From Paraburkholderia megapolitana (GTDB taxonomy: Bacteria; Pseudomonadota; Gammaproteobacteria; Burkholderiales; Burkholderiaceae), in contig NZ_CP041745.1 of assembly GCF_007556815.1 (NCBI RefSeq), forward strand, positions 2,209,001 to 2,273,000: 64,000 bases of DNA, read 5' to 3'. Below are positions 35,713 through 45,872 of the stretch, piece after piece; position 1 is the first letter of the stretch; the number at the start of each line of letters is the position of its first letter. The position numbers and the translations under genes were made by a program. The notes below the pieces were generated by a model, which saw nothing but the letters and a program-made list of their open reading frames with translations, was not told the DNA's origin and ran no database searches.

Positions 35713-37275
35713 ATGGCCCAGGCTCAGGCACCCGCCGCACCTCCCCCACTGCAAGGCGGCAAGCTCGTGCTTGCCACGATCGCCGTTGCACTGGCCACGT
35801 TCATGACCGTGCTCGACTCGTCGATTGCCAACGTTGCAATTCCGAATATTTCGGGCGATCTCGGCGTATCCGTCGATGAAGGCACGTGGGTCATCACCAT
35901 GTTCGCCGCTGCCAACGCCGTATCGATTCCGCTGACCGGCTGGCTCACGCAGCGCATCGGCCAGGTTAAGCTGTTCGTCGGCGCAATCCTCGCATTCGTG
36001 CTTGCGTCGTGGCTGTGCGGCATGGCGCCGACATTGCCGATCCTGCTCGGCGCGCGTGTATTGCAAGGCGTGGTGGCCGGTCCGCTGATTCCGCTGTCGC
36101 AGGCAATTTTGCTGGGCTCGTATCCGAAACATAAATCGGCGACAGCGCTATCGCTGTGGGCCATGACCGCCACCGTCGGTCCGATTGCGGGGCCGCTGCT
36201 CGGCGGCTGGATCACCGACAGCTACAACTGGTCGTGGATCTTCTATATCAACATCCCCGTCGGCATTTTTGCGGCCGGCGTGACATGGTCGATCTACCGC
36301 AGCCGCGAGACGCAAACCCGCAAGCTGCCGATCGATGTGGTCGGACTCGGTCTGCTGATCGCGTGGGTCGCGTCGTTGCAAGTGATGCTCGACAAGGGCA
36401 AGGATCTCGACTGGTTCAATTCGACGACCATCGTCGTGCTCGCCATCGTTGCGCTGATCAGCTTTGCGTTCTTCGTGATGTGGGAACTGACCGAAGAGAA
36501 TCCGATCGTCGATCTCCGGCTCTTCGGGCAGCGCAACTTCCTGGGCGGAACGATTGCGATCTCGATTGCGTATGCGGTCTTTTTCGGCAATCTCGTGCTG
36601 TTGCCGCAGTGGATGCAGGAATACCTGAATTACCGTTCCGTCGATGCGGGACTCGTCACCGCACCGCTCGGTGTTTTCGCGGTGCTCCTTGCGCCAGCGA
36701 TGGGTCGTATCATGGGGCGCCTCGACGCGCGCATCATTGCGACGCTTGCGTTCTCCGGGTTTGCCGGCGTCTTTTTCATGCGCTCGCACTACCTGACCGA
36801 CATCGATACATGGCATCTCGTACTGCCGACGCTGCTGCAAGGTATTCCGATGGCGTTATTCTTCGTGCCGCTGACCGCCATCATTCTGTCCGGCCAACCG
36901 GCTCACCGCATTCCCGCGGCCGCGGGGCTGTCGAATTTCGCGCGGGTGTTTTGCGGCGCGGTCGGTACCTCGCTCGCGAGCAACGAGTGGAACAACCGGA
37001 CCGTGCTGCATCACACGCGGCTCAGCGAGCAGGCTGACGCCAACAATCCACTGTTTAACCACTGGATCGATTCGACGCAATCACTGTTGCATCTGAATGT
37101 GCAGTCCGCGCACGCACTGTTCGATTCCACGGTGAACAATCAGTCTGCGATGCTGGGGCTCGACGATGTGTTCTATATCTCGGCGGTCATCTTCATCGTG
37201 ATCATTCCGTTGATCTGGATCACGCGGCCGGCAAAAGGCGGTGGTGGTGCCGATGCGGCGGCCGGTGCGCATTGA
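35713..37275 (+). CDS. emrB: EmrB-like multidrug exporter, MFS DHA2 family
   Basis: A 520-residue permease with 14 predicted membrane helices. The DHA2 signature is visible: TVLDSSIANVAIPNISGDL in helix 1 and GVVAGPLIPLSQAILL with later GPLLGGWITDSYNWSWIFYI (antiporter motif C region). It exports hydrophobic toxic compounds with proton exchange, through the adaptor and channel encoded upstream. A perfect GC hairpin follows the stop. Confidence 0.94.
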   Translation: MAQAQAPAAPPPLQGGKLVLATIAVALATFMTVLDSSIANVAIPNISGDLGVSVDEGTWVITMFAAANAVSIPLTGWLTQRIGQVKLFVGAILAFVLASWLCGMAPTLPILLGARVLQGVVAGPLIPLSQAILLGSYPKHKSATALSLWAMTATVGPIAGPLLGGWITDSYNWSWIFYINIPVGIFAAGVTWSIYRSRETQTRKLPIDVVGLGLLIAWVASLQVMLDKGKDLDWFNSTTIVVLAIVALISFAFFVMWELTEENPIVDLRLFGQRNFLGGTIAISIAYAVFFGNLVLLPQWMQEYLNYRSVDAGLVTAPLGVFAVLLAPAMGRIMGRLDARIIATLAFSGFAGVFFMRSHYLTDIDTWHLVLPTLLQGIPMALFFVPLTAIILSGQPAHRIPAAAGLSNFARVFCGAVGTSLASNEWNNRTVLHHTRLSEQADANNPLFNHWIDSTQSLLHLNVQSAHALFDSTVNNQSAMLGLDDVFYISAVIFIVIIPLIWITRPAKGGGGADAAAGAH

Positions 37276-37289
37276 ACAGCGCGTTATCG

Positions 37290-37317
37290 TCCGGACGCTG
37301 ACTGCGCAGCGTCCGGA
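37290..37317. terminator. GC-rich hairpin between convergent genes
   Basis: TCCGGACGCT (37290-37299) and AGCGTCCGGA (37308-37317) are a perfect 10-bp inverted repeat with an 8-bp loop, between the emrB stop and the stop of the convergent hydrolase. No T-run follows on either strand, so termination efficiency is uncertain. Confidence 0.55.
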
Positions 37318-37337
37318 GCGTTCAGATCGCCAGGCAA

Positions 37338-38096
37338 TCACGCTTGCCGCAGGAAACGCTCGATACTCGTCACGAGCGTGAGCGGTACTTCATCCATGGG
37401 GTAATGGCCGGCATTCGTGAGTATCTCGAGTTCCGCCCGCGGGTACCACGCGAGGTACGTGGACCGCATCAACTCCGCATTGAATTTCGGATCGTGCTCG
37501 CCGATCAACACCTTGACCCGATGCGGCAAGCCTTGAGCCTCGTCGCTAAAACCAGTGTTGCTCCACGCCTTCAAATAGCCGGCAAACGCGGCCCTCGAAG
37601 CATGCTCCATCGAATACGCGGCTTTGCGGTTTATCCACGCTCGTGGCAGGCGCTGCCCGGTACTACGGTCGAGGATGATCTTGCGGTTCTCGATGTTTTC
37701 AACCGCACCGTCGAACAACGATTGCGCGGTGTCATCGAACGTCACGCCACAGGACGGAACCGGCGCGACCGGAACCAGCATGCGCACGCGCTCCGGAGCC
37801 AGCATCGCTACCCGCTCGATGGCCATGCCTCCCATCGAGTGACCGATCAGGCTGAACGTGTCGAAGCCGAGTTCGGATGCGAGCGCGAGCGTATCGGCCG
37901 CGATTTCATCCATGGTGTAGGCGCCGGTTACGGCATGCCTGCTCCCGTAGCCGCGGTAGTTCACGAAGATGTAAGAGAATTCGTCGCCGCTGAGGGCGTC
38001 CTCCATCGGCGCAAAAGCGTGGCAGTCACCGAACCATCCGTGAAGCACCATGACGGGATGCGGGCCGGTACCTACCCGGTGAAATGTGTTGGACAT
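37338..38096 (-). CDS. Alpha/beta hydrolase
   Basis: The protein is 252 residues from the ATG at 38096, which has CGGAG upstream and is where family similarity begins (MSNTFHRVGTG). Landmarks are VMVLHGWFGD (oxyanion region), the nucleophile elbow LIGHSMGGMA (Ser near 98), LIGEHDPKF with the Asp, and TNAGHYPMDEVP with the His. It is a probable esterase or acyl-hydrolase of unknown substrate. A divergent AraC regulator starts 150 bp away. Confidence 0.88.
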   Translation of the reverse strand: MSNTFHRVGTGPHPVMVLHGWFGDCHAFAPMEDALSGDEFSYIFVNYRGYGSRHAVTGAYTMDEIAADTLALASELGFDTFSLIGHSMGGMAIERVAMLAPERVRMLVPVAPVPSCGVTFDDTAQSLFDGAVENIENRKIILDRSTGQRLPRAWINRKAAYSMEHASRAAFAGYLKAWSNTGFSDEAQGLPHRVKVLIGEHDPKFNAELMRSTYLAWYPRAELEILTNAGHYPMDEVPLTLVTSIERFLRQA

Positions 38097-38246
38097 GTCG
38101 ACTCCGAAGCATGGAAAGTAAGCGGGATGCGCCAGCGGACAGGCTGGCGGCATGGGCGTTGCGCTCATTGCATCGCGGCGACAATCGTAGAATCTGCGGC
38201 GTGAGCCCGCTTTCGACATCGGGTCAATTGATATAGAGTTTGGGCC

Positions 38247-39020
38247 ATGCGCAATACTTTGCTCGGTCCCTACGAGGACATCGCCCGCGCCGCCGTCGTG
38301 ACGGCGAATGACTATCCCGCGTCGTCGACTTTTTCAGTTCATACGCATCGCCGCGGGCAGTTTGCATTCGCTGCTTCCGGGACGATTAGCGTGTTTACTT
38401 CACGTGGCAACCTGGTCGTGCCGCCACAACGGGCATGCTGGATACCCGCGGGCATCGACCATCAGATGCATATGCGCGGTCCGGTGACCATGCTAAACGC
38501 GTTTTTTATTCCTGAGGCCGCCCGGATCGCTGGACTACCCGACGACTGCCGGGTGCTCGGCGTGTCGCCGTTTCTGAAGAATCTCTTGCTGGAGGCAGTG
38601 GAGTTGCCGGCGCTCTATGAACTGGATGCACGGGCGGGCAAGATCATGTCCCTGCTACTGGACGAAATTGCGGCCATGCCGTCGCTCTCGCTCAATACGC
38701 CGTTACCCGAAGAGCCCCGTCTCGCGCGCCTGTGCCGACACCTGATCGATCATCCGTCGCTTGCAGTCGATATCGACAGGATGGCCGCCGACGCGGGTCT
38801 GAGTCGACGCACCTTTACGCGGTTGTTCCGCGCTCAAACCGGGGTGAGTTTTACGGAGTGGCGCCAGCAGGCCTGCTTGCTTGCGGCGATCAACCGTCTC
38901 GGCAATGGAGAGTCCGTTACGCGCGTTGCACTGGATCTCGGCTACGGCAGTCCGAGTGCGTTCACTGCGCTATTCCGGCGCGTGCTTGGCGCGTCGCCTA
39001 CGCACTACCTCGAGAAATAG
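38247..39020 (+). CDS. AraC-family transcriptional regulator
   Basis: A 257-residue protein with an N-terminal cupin sensor (SSTFSVHTHRRGQFAFAASG, PPQRACWIPAGIDHQM) and a C-terminal pair of helix-turn-helix motifs (AVDIDRMAADAGLSRRTFTR and VTRVALDLGYGSPSAFTALF). The cupin type is that of NimR/YdeO-like regulators that often control a neighbouring exporter or hydrolase. It is divergent from the alpha/beta hydrolase and may control it. Confidence 0.9.
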   Translation: MRNTLLGPYEDIARAAVVTANDYPASSTFSVHTHRRGQFAFAASGTISVFTSRGNLVVPPQRACWIPAGIDHQMHMRGPVTMLNAFFIPEAARIAGLPDDCRVLGVSPFLKNLLLEAVELPALYELDARAGKIMSLLLDEIAAMPSLSLNTPLPEEPRLARLCRHLIDHPSLAVDIDRMAADAGLSRRTFTRLFRAQTGVSFTEWRQQACLLAAINRLGNGESVTRVALDLGYGSPSAFTALFRRVLGASPTHYLEK

Positions 39021-39034
39021 CGCAAGCGTATCTG

Positions 39035-39448
39035 TCACTGCCGCGGATCGAAATCAAACTCGAGCCGGATACCACCCGGCTCATACACCATCGTATGGCG
39101 CTTCGGTCCTTGCCGCAGATTCTCCGGAGCAAACTCGACGACAACCCCAGGCCACTCCGATACGCGCCTGAAAATTTCTTCGAGCGCTTCTTCGCTGCCA
39201 ACCTTCATCGCAAGATGATGCAGGCCGACATTGCTTTTACGATCGAACTCGACGCGCCCCTGCTGATTTTGTACTTCCCACAGCGTCAGTACGGTGTGCC
39301 CGTCGGACACGAAAGCAGCCGGGTACTCGGGTCGCTCCGCAACCTGATTCCAGCCAAGGCAATCGACAAAGAAATCGCGCGTGGCCTGCAGATTGCGAAC
39401 CGTCAGCCCGATGTGATCGACGCCGAGTGTCAGTGGTGTGTTCGTCAT
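39035..39448 (-). CDS. VOC (glyoxalase/dioxygenase) family protein
   Basis: A 137-residue single VOC domain. It starts with LGVDHIGLTVRNLQATRDFF (metal His) and has the second half HHLAMKVGSEEALEEIF and a final metal Glu in PGGIRLEFDFD. It is the last gene of the minus-strand set led by the tautomerase; the substrate is unknown. It converges with the AraC gene, 14 bp away. Confidence 0.87.
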   Translation of the reverse strand: MTNTPLTLGVDHIGLTVRNLQATRDFFVDCLGWNQVAERPEYPAAFVSDGHTVLTLWEVQNQQGRVEFDRKSNVGLHHLAMKVGSEEALEEIFRRVSEWPGVVVEFAPENLRQGPKRHTMVYEPGGIRLEFDFDPRQ

Positions 39449-39520
39449 GGTGGGTATCCCACGAGATGTTCGAGGTTGCAGTCGATCTGGTCTCTTCCCC
39501 GCAGATCGTCCTTGACGCGA

Positions 39521-40590
39521 TCAATGTTCCGACAGTTCGGCGATCAATTCGGCCATCAGTTTTCCGGCCGATATGGCACGGGCCAGCGGCGCACCTTGCC
39601 CGGCCCATTGAGCGCCGTAGCCAAACTCTCCTACCGCCTTGCCGGCAGCATTCAGAGATTTCCCTGCGTCGTAGACGATCGGATAAGCGGGCACGTCGTT
39701 CGGCGCGACGTTTTCGCCAAATGCGGTGAAGCGGTTAGCAAGGCAGCGCGCCGGCCGACCTGAGATGACCCGCGTCATCACCGTGTGCTGTGCTGCGCTA
39801 CTGAACAGCGCGGCCCGGTATCCCGCGTCTGCTGCGGACTCGTCCGTGCCCACAAATGCCGTACCGAGTTGCGCTGCGCTCGCGCCGAGCCGCAGCGCCG
39901 CCGCGATGCCCGCACCGTCCATGATTCCACCGGCAGCGATCACAGGCACGTCGAGTTCGCGCGAAAGTATCCGCACGAGCGCCATCGTCCCAAGCTGCTC
40001 GTCGGCGCCATCCGGGTCGTACATGCCGCGGTGGCCCCCTGCTTCATAACCCTGAGCCACTACGGCGTCGACGCCGGCCGCCACCGCAAGACGCGCCTCA
40101 CGCAGATTCGTCGCAGAGCCAAGCAGCACGATGCCGGCTTCGCGCAATGCCTGAATCCATTCGCGCGACGGCACGCCGAAATGAAAACTCACGACCTTCG
40201 GCCGTGTCTCGAGTAGAACCTTGAACATCTCTTCATCCACAAGAAAGCTCTTGTAGATCTCGCGAATCGCAGCTGGTGGTTCTGCCTTCACCCGCTCGAA
40301 TTCCGGGCGCAGCCGCTCGAGCCACGCGGTCTCGCGTGCAGCGTCGGCCTGCGCCGGTTGATGGCAAAACATATTGACGTGCAACGACCGGCTGGAACGC
40401 TCGCGCACCGCGGCAATCATTTCGCGGGCACTCGCCGGAGTCGCGGCACCCAGGCCGAGCGAACCGAGTCCCCCGCGTTGGACACGGCCGCCGCCATCGC
40501 GGGCGTCGAGATCCCGGCCATCGGTGCCTGGATGATCGGCCATTCGATATCGAGCAGTTCGAGTAGCGGTTGCGACGATGAAGATGCCAT
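39521..40590 (-). pseudogene. Nitronate monooxygenase (2-nitropropane dioxygenase) with a frameshift
   Basis: The family start lies at 40590: [20 protein letters not shown] followed by [20 protein letters not shown]. There the frame breaks; the expected GGLGSLG continues in another frame ([19 protein letters not shown]) and then runs intact to 39521, with YEAGGHRG, GGIMDGAGIAAALRLGA and the FMN-binding pattern. A run of five G (minus strand, 40470-40474) would need six to restore the frame, so one base is missing. Joined, the protein is about 356 residues, the usual length. It is either a recent loss-of-function mutation or a homopolymer sequencing error. Confidence 0.85.
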
Positions 40591-40615
40591 GACAAAGCTC
40601 CTGAATATCTGTCGT

Positions 40616-41881
40616 TTAGTGGGCGCTGCGCGACTGAACCCATTGATTCAACGCAGCACACAGCACCAATAATGAACCGGTTACGAAGAACACCTGGTGC
40701 AGGCCGACATGCGCGCCGATCTGTCCGCCGATCAACGGACCGACCACCTGTCCGGTGAACTGGGCCGATTGCAGATACCCGAGTGCCTTGCCCGTACTCC
40801 GTTCAGGCACCGTCTGCCGCATCAGCTTTGCGATCGCGGGAAGCAGCCCGGCGATCGTCATGCCCATCAGCCCGCGTAACGCAGCGAGTTGCCACCAGTG
40901 TGTCACGAATGCCTGCGGCACCATCACGAGTCCGGTTGCGAGCAGACAACCGATGATCACCTTCCAGCTACCGACCCGATCCGCCAGCGCCCCGAGCCGC
41001 GCGGCGGTCAACAGGCTGCCGAACGCCGAAGCGGCCATCACGATGCCGGCCGTGCGCGCAACGTGATCGTTTGCCACGCCGAGCTGCCCGATGAACACCG
41101 TGATGATCGGTTCGATCGACATGTTGGCGAGCAGCACCATCATCGCGGTCACCAGCAGCGCACCGATGCGGTTGCGATCGGCCGCGCTCATCGGTGCGCT
41201 CGTCTTCGGCGCCTTGCTCTTTGCATCGGACTGGCGGTCGAAGTCTTCGCGAATCAGAAAGATCGTCGCCGCAGCCGCCACCGCAATCATCGCACCGCCG
41301 ACAAAAAATGTTCCGCGAATGCCGACCCACGTCGGTAGAAAACCGCCCACGAGCGGGCCAACGAGGTTGCCTGTCAACGCACCGGTCGACAGTATGCCGA
41401 GCGCCCAGCCGGCACGCTCGCGCGGCGCCTGCGTGCCGATCATCACGATCGCCGCCGATGCGTATCCGCCGACCAGGCCCGCGGCGAGCCGCAGTACGAC
41501 CAGTTCGACGACGTTGTGCGCGACCCCGATCAGCGACATCACGACTGCCATGCCGATGGCCGCGCGAATCAGCATCGGTTTGCGCCCGTAGCGATCGGCG
41601 AGATGCCCCCAGACGGGCGCCGTAATCGCAGTGCCAAAGAACGTCGCGCCAAACGCCACGCCCGACCACTGGATCACGGCGGACGGCGACGTCACGCCGA
41701 GTTGCTGCACATACAGCGGTAGGAACGGCAGCAGCATGCTGAGACTGACCAGCGTCGTGAAGGAACCGAAGACACAGACAGCGAGATTGCGCCGCCAGTG
41801 CGTGGCATTGCGCTCCGCATAGCCCGGTCGACTGGCAGGCGTGCCCAGGCCGTATGCGGGTTGATCGACTTGAGTTGACAT
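40616..41881 (-). CDS. MFS exporter, DHA1 (multidrug) family
   Basis: The protein is 421 residues from the ATG at 41881, preceded by GAGGTAAAGGAC. It has twelve predicted helices with the motif A-like [19 protein letters not shown] between helices 2 and 3 and a weaker repeat in the second half ([18 protein letters not shown]). It probably exports a small organic compound. It lies between the SDR and the nitronate monooxygenase in a set that a LysR regulator may control. Confidence 0.9.
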   Translation of the reverse strand: MSTQVDQPAYGLGTPASRPGYAERNATHWRRNLAVCVFGSFTTLVSLSMLLPFLPLYVQQLGVTSPSAVIQWSGVAFGATFFGTAITAPVWGHLADRYGRKPMLIRAAIGMAVVMSLIGVAHNVVELVVLRLAAGLVGGYASAAIVMIGTQAPRERAGWALGILSTGALTGNLVGPLVGGFLPTWVGIRGTFFVGGAMIAVAAAATIFLIREDFDRQSDAKSKAPKTSAPMSAADRNRIGALLVTAMMVLLANMSIEPIITVFIGQLGVANDHVARTAGIVMAASAFGSLLTAARLGALADRVGSWKVIIGCLLATGLVMVPQAFVTHWWQLAALRGLMGMTIAGLLPAIAKLMRQTVPERSTGKALGYLQSAQFTGQVVGPLIGGQIGAHVGLHQVFFVTGSLLVLCAALNQWVQSRSAH

Positions 41882-41925
41882 GTCCTTTACCTCGCCGACT
41901 GGAACGTGGCGGCTATCGATACGAA

Positions 41926-42768
41926 TTACGTGAAATCGGTGGAACGCGACAGCGGCTCCCACGCCTTGATCTCGTTTCCCAGCGAACGCAGTCGTGCCTT
42001 GACCCGCTGCAACGCATCGCTGCCGAGCAACAGATGCGCGGGAGGATCGTCGGATTCGACGATCTCGAGCAGCACCTTGGCGGCGCGCACCGGATCGCCG
42101 CTCTGATGGCCGCTATATTGCCGCCGACGTTCGCGCACCGGATCGAACACCGCGTCGTAGTCCGCGATGAAACGTCCCGAGCGCACCATCGAGCGCCCGG
42201 CCCATTCGGTGCGAAACGAACCCGGTGCGATCGCGGTGACCTTGATGCCCAGTCCTTCGACTTCAGCGCTCAGCGCTTCGCTGATGCCCTCCAGCGCAAA
42301 CTTGCTGCCGCTGTAGAACGAGATACCCGGCATGCTGATATAGCCTGCCATCGAGGTGATGTTGATGATGTGACCGCTGCGTCGCTGACGCATTGTCGGC
42401 AGCACGGCCTTGATCATCGCCACCGCACCGAACACGTTGACCTCGAACTGCCGGATCAACTCCGTCATCGGCGACTCTTCGAGGATGCCTTCGTGACCGT
42501 AGCCCGCGTTGTTGACGAGCACGTCGATTGGGCCGATTTCCGTTTCGATCTGCCGCACCATCGGTTCGATCGCATCGAAACGCGTGACGTCGATGATCAC
42601 GGCTTTCGCGCGCTCCCGATGCAGCGCTTCGAACTCGATCCGGTCGTCCTCGCGGCGCACCGTGCCGACCACCGTGTGTCCCGCTGCCAACGCGGCTTCG
42701 GCGAAGGCCCGACCGAAACCGGCGCTCGCACCGGTGATCAGAAAGGTTTTCGTTGTGGATTCGCTCAT
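41926..42768 (-). CDS. Short-chain dehydrogenase/reductase
   Basis: A 280-residue classical SDR. The cofactor loop is TGASAGFGRAFAEAAL, NNAG is present (VLVNNAGYGHEG), and the catalytic set is Ser in ITSMAGYIS, Tyr and Lys in YSGSKFALEG. Arg residues at the end of strand 2 (TVRREDDR) suggest NADP preference. AGGAG precedes the ATG. The substrate is unknown. Confidence 0.92.
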   Translation of the reverse strand: MSESTTKTFLITGASAGFGRAFAEAALAAGHTVVGTVRREDDRIEFEALHRERAKAVIIDVTRFDAIEPMVRQIETEIGPIDVLVNNAGYGHEGILEESPMTELIRQFEVNVFGAVAMIKAVLPTMRQRRSGHIINITSMAGYISMPGISFYSGSKFALEGISEALSAEVEGLGIKVTAIAPGSFRTEWAGRSMVRSGRFIADYDAVFDPVRERRRQYSGHQSGDPVRAAKVLLEIVESDDPPAHLLLGSDALQRVKARLRSLGNEIKAWEPLSRSTDFT

Positions 42769-42844
42769 TGCGTACTCCTGGTTGCTGCGCGATCGTGTGG
42801 CGGTATCGGTCCGTTATCGGTCGGTTTCGGCCGGCTGGACGCGA

Positions 42845-42873
42845 CACGGCCCGGAGATCGCTCCCGGGCCGTG
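42845..42873 (-). terminator. GC hairpin after the tautomerase gene
   Basis: CACGGCCCGG (42845-42854) and CCGGGCCGTG (42864-42873) form a perfect 10-bp stem, 10 bp after the tautomerase stop and 77 bp before the SDR start. There is no T-run. It may end or attenuate the tautomerase transcript before the SDR gene. Confidence 0.5.
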
Positions 42874-42882
42874 GCAGGCACG

Positions 42883-43089
42883 CTAGCCTGCCTGTTCCTT
42901 GCGAATGGCCGTCGTCGTCCGGCCGCCGAAACCCCAGTTATCCGTGTCGACTTCCTCGATCACGATGTGGGTCCACTCGGGCGGTTTGTGCAACACACGC
43001 TCGAGCGTATCGGTGACTTCCTTGATGACCTGAGCCTTCTGCTCCGCGGTCACACCTTCGCGGGTGATACGAATGCTGACGAATGGCAT
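42883..43089 (-). CDS. 4-oxalocrotonate tautomerase family protein
   Basis: A 68-residue protein, the normal length. It starts MPFVSIRITREGVTAEQKAQ, so Pro is exposed as catalytic residue 1 after Met removal, and VTDTLERVLHKPPEWTHIVI with ends DNWGFGG fits the family. It likely isomerises a keto-enol group. It is nearest to the divergent LysR gene and probably its target. Confidence 0.9.
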   Translation of the reverse strand: MPFVSIRITREGVTAEQKAQVIKEVTDTLERVLHKPPEWTHIVIEEVDTDNWGFGGRTTTAIRKEQAG

Positions 43090-43276
43090 GATTCGACTCC
43101 GTTCGGTTGTTTCCGCCGTTCGAGCGGGATGGATTCTGAAACGCGCACGCGACTGCTTGAAATGAATTCTATTGATACTGATGGAAGCGATAAACGGGTG
43201 TTGGTACACTTCTCTTGATACATGGTGTAAAGAGTGCCCTCCAACTCGACGCGACCTGGCGTCTTTCCGAAGAGTC

Positions 43277-44272
43277 ATGAAACGATATTTCGACGATCTC
43301 CAGCTGGGAAGCATTGAGTTGTTCTGCCTTGCCGCGGAAGCAGGCAGCTTCACGTCCGCCGCTCTCGCTGGTGGCGTCACGCCGGCCGCGGTCAGCCGAT
43401 CGATCGCGCGGCTCGAAAAGCGCCTCGGCGTGCGTCTTTTTGTGCGCTCGACGCGCAGCATCCGGCTCACCGAAAGCGGCAAGTCCTACTACGAGGAATG
43501 CAGTCAGGCGCTGAACCAGCTCGTCGAGGCGGAGCGCAACGTCACGGGCGAACAGGCGCAGCCGGGCGGCACGCTGCGCATCACTGCGCCGACCACCTAC
43601 GGCCATCACCGCCTGCTGCCGATGCTCCCGGCCTTCCGCGCGAAGTACCCGTTGATCAAGCTCGAAGTGCACGTGGGAAACCGCAATGTCGATCTGCACG
43701 ACGAGAACTACGATCTCGCCATTCGCGTACGCGCACAACCGGACTCGACGATGATCGTTCGGCTGCTCGAAGATGCGCCGCTCGTGATGGTCGCGAGCCC
43801 CGCCTACCTGAAGCGTGCAGGCGTGCCGCGTACGCTCGCCGAGCTCGAACAGCACGAGTGCATCCAGTTCGATCTGCCCAGCAGCGGGCGGCGGATTTCC
43901 TGGCTGTTCAACGAGGATGGGCACGAGAAGGAAATGTCGTTGAACGGCAACTATTCGTGCTCGGAAGACGTACTCGCCGGCGTGACGCTCGCGAAGGCCG
44001 GCGCCGGTTTGTTTCAGGCGTACCGGTTCGTCGTCGAGAAAGATCTGGCCGATGGGACGCTCGTTGAGGTGCTGCAGCCGTTTGGCGGTCGCTCGCGGCC
44101 CTATAGCCTGCTCTACCCGCACGGACGTTTATTGCCTCTGCGGGTGCGGGCGTTCATTGACTTCATGATGGAAGAGATCGGCCGTTTGCAGGCTGCGGCG
44201 GGTATTTCTCCGGTCAAGGCAAGACGCGCGAAACCGGAGACGCCGACCAAGCCGGCAGCTTCGCGCCGCTAG
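43277..44272 (+). CDS. LysR-family transcriptional regulator
   Basis: The protein is 331 residues from the ATG at 43277; the longer frame to 43172 has no family-like N-terminus. The helix-turn-helix is GSFTSAALAGGVTPAAVSRS with the following linker helix, and the two-lobed periplasmic-binding-type sensor follows (GTLRITAPTTYGHHRLLPML, DLAIRVRAQPDSTM). It is divergent from the tautomerase gene with a 187-bp gap and is the likely regulator of the 39035-43089 set. Confidence 0.93.
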   Translation: MKRYFDDLQLGSIELFCLAAEAGSFTSAALAGGVTPAAVSRSIARLEKRLGVRLFVRSTRSIRLTESGKSYYEECSQALNQLVEAERNVTGEQAQPGGTLRITAPTTYGHHRLLPMLPAFRAKYPLIKLEVHVGNRNVDLHDENYDLAIRVRAQPDSTMIVRLLEDAPLVMVASPAYLKRAGVPRTLAELEQHECIQFDLPSSGRRISWLFNEDGHEKEMSLNGNYSCSEDVLAGVTLAKAGAGLFQAYRFVVEKDLADGTLVEVLQPFGGRSRPYSLLYPHGRLLPLRVRAFIDFMMEEIGRLQAAAGISPVKARRAKPETPTKPAASRR

Positions 44273-44294
44273 CTCGTTTCTCGTCTCCTGGTTG

Positions 44295-45446
44295 TCAGTG
44301 CTTGACGAGTTCCTGACCGACCGCGTAAAGCTCGCATGGCGTGTTGCTGTGTTGCGAGCAGGCAGCCAGCGCCTGTGCGGAGGCATCCTTGCCGACACGC
44401 CACGCCCAATGTCCATCGGTCGACAAGGCGAACGCCCGAGGTGGCGCCATCCACAGAAACCGTCGATAACCCGCGCGGCCATCTTCCTTCAGATACGGTA
44501 CTGCGCGCACATCCTCCACGTCCGGTCCGTGAGTATCGGCGCGCAGATCGGAGCGAATGTCGAACGGTAATCCGAGCGAGCGAAAGAACTTCGCAACTGC
44601 GGGCAGCCATATCGATGTGCCTGCGTATGAACCGAACATGGCGTGAGCGTCGCTTTCGAAGGTGCCGAAGTCGATCAGCTGTGCATGGCCCCCTGCCCCT
44701 GTATAGGCCGACAGCATCTGTTGTACGAGCGGTGGCGGGAACAGCGAGTCGTTATCGCCGTACATCCACAACGAAGGCACACGCGTTTCCTTGCCGTAAC
44801 TGCCGAACGCGTTGATCAGATTGCGCTGCGACCCCGGGCAGTTCTCAAAGTGAAGGCCACCCGCGAAGTTGACGAGACCGAGTACGCCGGGTGGATTGCG
44901 CGAGCCTAATGCCATCGTGGCGAGCCCGCCGTGCGACTGGCCCATTACGACGATGCGTGTCGCGTCGATGTAGGGCAAGGTCCGGGCATACGCAATCGCT
45001 GCCAGCACATCGTCGGCCTGAGCAAGTCCGTTGTCCTCGACGTTGCAGCTGCTGTCAAGATAGAAGCCGCCCGAGCCCGCAAAACCCTGGCGCATGGGGA
45101 CGATCACCGCGTAACCACGCCTGACGAATTCGAGTGCCTGTCCGTAGTAAGCCGATGCCTGCTGGAAATGCGGGTTGCCCAGGTCTTTGCCGTGGTTGAT
45201 GACGACGAGTGGGAACGGACCATCGCCGGTGGGCGCGTAAATCTGCGTCTGCAGTTCGACGTGGAACAGGCCGTGACCCTTGGGCACCATCACCGATTCG
45301 TCGCGCAGGGTTGCTGCGGTTGCTGGGTGAAAGGCTGTTGTCAGGGCGAGTATTAGAGTCGACAGGGTAATCGACAGAACGGAACGGCTGTGTGACGCGA
45401 AACACTTGTGCAAGCAGACGACGGTGGTGGGGAGTTCCATGTGCAT
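44295..45446 (-). CDS. Secreted alpha/beta hydrolase (dienelactone hydrolase-like)
   Basis: The protein is 383 residues from the ATG at 45446 (ATG at 45440 is equally possible). It has a signal peptide (VLSITLSTLILALTTAFHPATA-A). The core shows VVINHGKDLG, the nucleophile elbow VMGQSHGGLA with Ser, the acid region WMYGDNDSLFP and SDAHAMF with the His. Four Cys in the mature part suggest disulfides. The fold is that of dienelactone-hydrolase or acetyl-esterase relatives; substrate unknown. It converges with the LysR gene. Confidence 0.85.
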   Translation of the reverse strand: MHMELPTTVVCLHKCFASHSRSVLSITLSTLILALTTAFHPATAATLRDESVMVPKGHGLFHVELQTQIYAPTGDGPFPLVVINHGKDLGNPHFQQASAYYGQALEFVRRGYAVIVPMRQGFAGSGGFYLDSSCNVEDNGLAQADDVLAAIAYARTLPYIDATRIVVMGQSHGGLATMALGSRNPPGVLGLVNFAGGLHFENCPGSQRNLINAFGSYGKETRVPSLWMYGDNDSLFPPPLVQQMLSAYTGAGGHAQLIDFGTFESDAHAMFGSYAGTSIWLPAVAKFFRSLGLPFDIRSDLRADTHGPDVEDVRAVPYLKEDGRAGYRRFLWMAPPRAFALSTDGHWAWRVGKDASAQALAACSQHSNTPCELYAVGQELVKH

Positions 45447-45457
45447 CCCGGGACAAG

Positions 45458-45727
45458 TCACGTAACGTGCCCAGTTAAACAGAGAATCCAGCGGAAACCC
45501 GTCGCGCCGACTAAATAAAATCCGCAGGCGACCACAAAGGCGCGTCGGTATGGTTTTGAGGAATCGTCTCTTGATACGCCCTGGATAATGAATCCGGTGC
45601 CTAAAAGCAACTGGAACAAGGACGTCCAGACGAGCCCTCGATGCGAGGGAATCGCAGACGAACACCAGGCGGACATCAGGAACAGAACTGTGCCGACTGC
45701 ACTCCAGACGTTTAACGCTCTTCTCAT
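45458..45727 (-). CDS. Small three-helix membrane protein, unknown
   Basis: An 89-residue protein with hydrophobic segments near 8-25, 33-50 and 63-85 (WTSLFQLLLGTGFIIQGV and FVVACGFYLVGATGFRWILC). It lies 11 bp upstream of the secreted hydrolase on the same strand and may be co-transcribed. The family is not recognised. Confidence 0.6.
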   Translation of the reverse strand: MRRALNVWSAVGTVLFLMSAWCSSAIPSHRGLVWTSLFQLLLGTGFIIQGVSRDDSSKPYRRAFVVACGFYLVGATGFRWILCLTGHVT

Positions 45728-45872
45728 GAGGTATCTGATCGAATTAAAGGAGGCGTGCCGCCACCGTCTGGAGGGTCGGCCGGGATTCGGTAAAAGGCCG
45801 CCACCTCTCGATCCGATTCCATGATTTTTTTAGCGAACTGAGCATTGCTTCTTAAGGCCGGATTTGCGGGCG

